Shown one piece after another: positions 63,949 to 64,000 of a DNA stretch of 64,000 nucleotides. Source of the stretch: JAJAZB01 sp964244295. Lineage in GTDB: Bacteria > Bacteroidota > Bacteroidia > Cytophagales > Spirosomataceae. How positions within the stretch are numbered: position 1 is the stretch's first letter; the number at the start of each line of letters is the position of its first letter. Location of the stretch: positions 61,312 through 125,311 of the forward strand of contig CAXTIG010000014.1 of the NCBI GenBank assembly GCA_964244295.1, read 5' to 3'. The notes beneath the pieces are model-generated. The model was not told where the DNA came from and made no database searches. It saw only the letters and a list, made by a program, of their open reading frames with translations. A program made the translations under genes and the position numbers.

Positions 63949-64000
63949 TCTAGCAGGTTTACGTCGTTTCCTGACTGAAAACCGAAGGTTTGAAGGAGGG
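63949..64000. repeat. Dispersed repeat, inverted copy of the element at 9514
   Basis: TCTAGCAGGTTTACGTCGTT continues to the window edge and is the reverse complement of 9531-9582 with one mismatch. The right part of the element is cut off by the window end. Confidence 0.85.

Noticed and set aside
1..64000. tRNA, rRNA and tmRNA genes
   Set aside because: No cloverleaf or rRNA-like segment was recognised by eye; a tRNAscan-SE/barrnap run would be decisive.

Overview
The window comes from a bacterium of the phylum Bacteroidota, most likely a Cytophagales (Spirosomataceae-like) genome. Reasons: several genes are preceded by the Bacteroidota promoter pattern TTG/TTTTG-N19/20-TAnnTTTG; there is almost no Shine-Dalgarno use; the genome carries Bacteroidota-typical families (DUF6934, UPF0175/DUF3368, Uma2, GH105, carboxypeptidase-regulatory-like proteins); and GC-rich palindromic repeats are scattered everywhere. 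This placement is an inference. Most of the window is GC-rich, with a few AT-rich islands (about 9.6-11.7 kb, 28.5-29.0 kb, 47.0-48.0 kb) that look acquired.

Layout. 0-9 kb: mixed genes, mostly on the minus strand (partial DUF4198 protein, SDR oxidoreductase, SGNH-type membrane protein, JmjC-like cupin, Gfo/Idh/MocA oxidoreductase, L-arabinonate-type sugar acid dehydratase), then a DUF6934 pair and a 21-bp minisatellite. 9-12 kb: stacked palindromes and an AT-rich, cassette-like island with a secreted protein and a beta-lactamase-fold hydrolase. 12-15 kb: small metabolic genes, a frameshifted lipoprotein and a polyvalent-protein-type kinase. 15-21.6 kb: an LPS-sugar region with kdnA, kdnB and kdsA (8-amino-8-deoxy-Kdo biosynthesis), invaded by toxin-antitoxin fragments, plus a transaldolase/F6P-aldolase fused to KdsD-like CBS domains. 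21.8-24.5 kb: siroheme synthesis gene, GreA-like protein, truncated haemoglobin and J-domain protein.

24.7-45.2 kb is dominated by nitrate assimilation: a rubredoxin-tailed nitrite/sulfite-reductase-like protein; a porin-nrtA-nrtB-nrtD-narK-nitrate reductase operon on the minus strand, whose reductase is a one-polypeptide NasA/NasC-type fusion; and cobA divergent from nirB-nirD. Together these would move nitrate across both membranes, reduce it to nitrite and then ammonium with NADH, and supply siroheme. The two main transcription units share a promoter-proximal sequence motif. The operon leader contains a compact three-way-junction RNA plus a second hairpin with the same UGGGGG loop. Palindromic elements fill every gap of the operon, and two have inserted in frame into the reductase genes.

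45-64 kb: small secreted and toxin-antitoxin genes, an orphan DNA methyltransferase, an IS1-family element with an 8-bp target duplication, an orphan eutC, an ABC exporter, an EEP-family hydrolase, a GH105 hydrolase, a fasciclin protein, tandem ferritin-like proteins, a molybdopterin oxidoreductase and a carboxypeptidase-regulatory-like surface protein. No rRNA, tRNA or CRISPR array was recognised.
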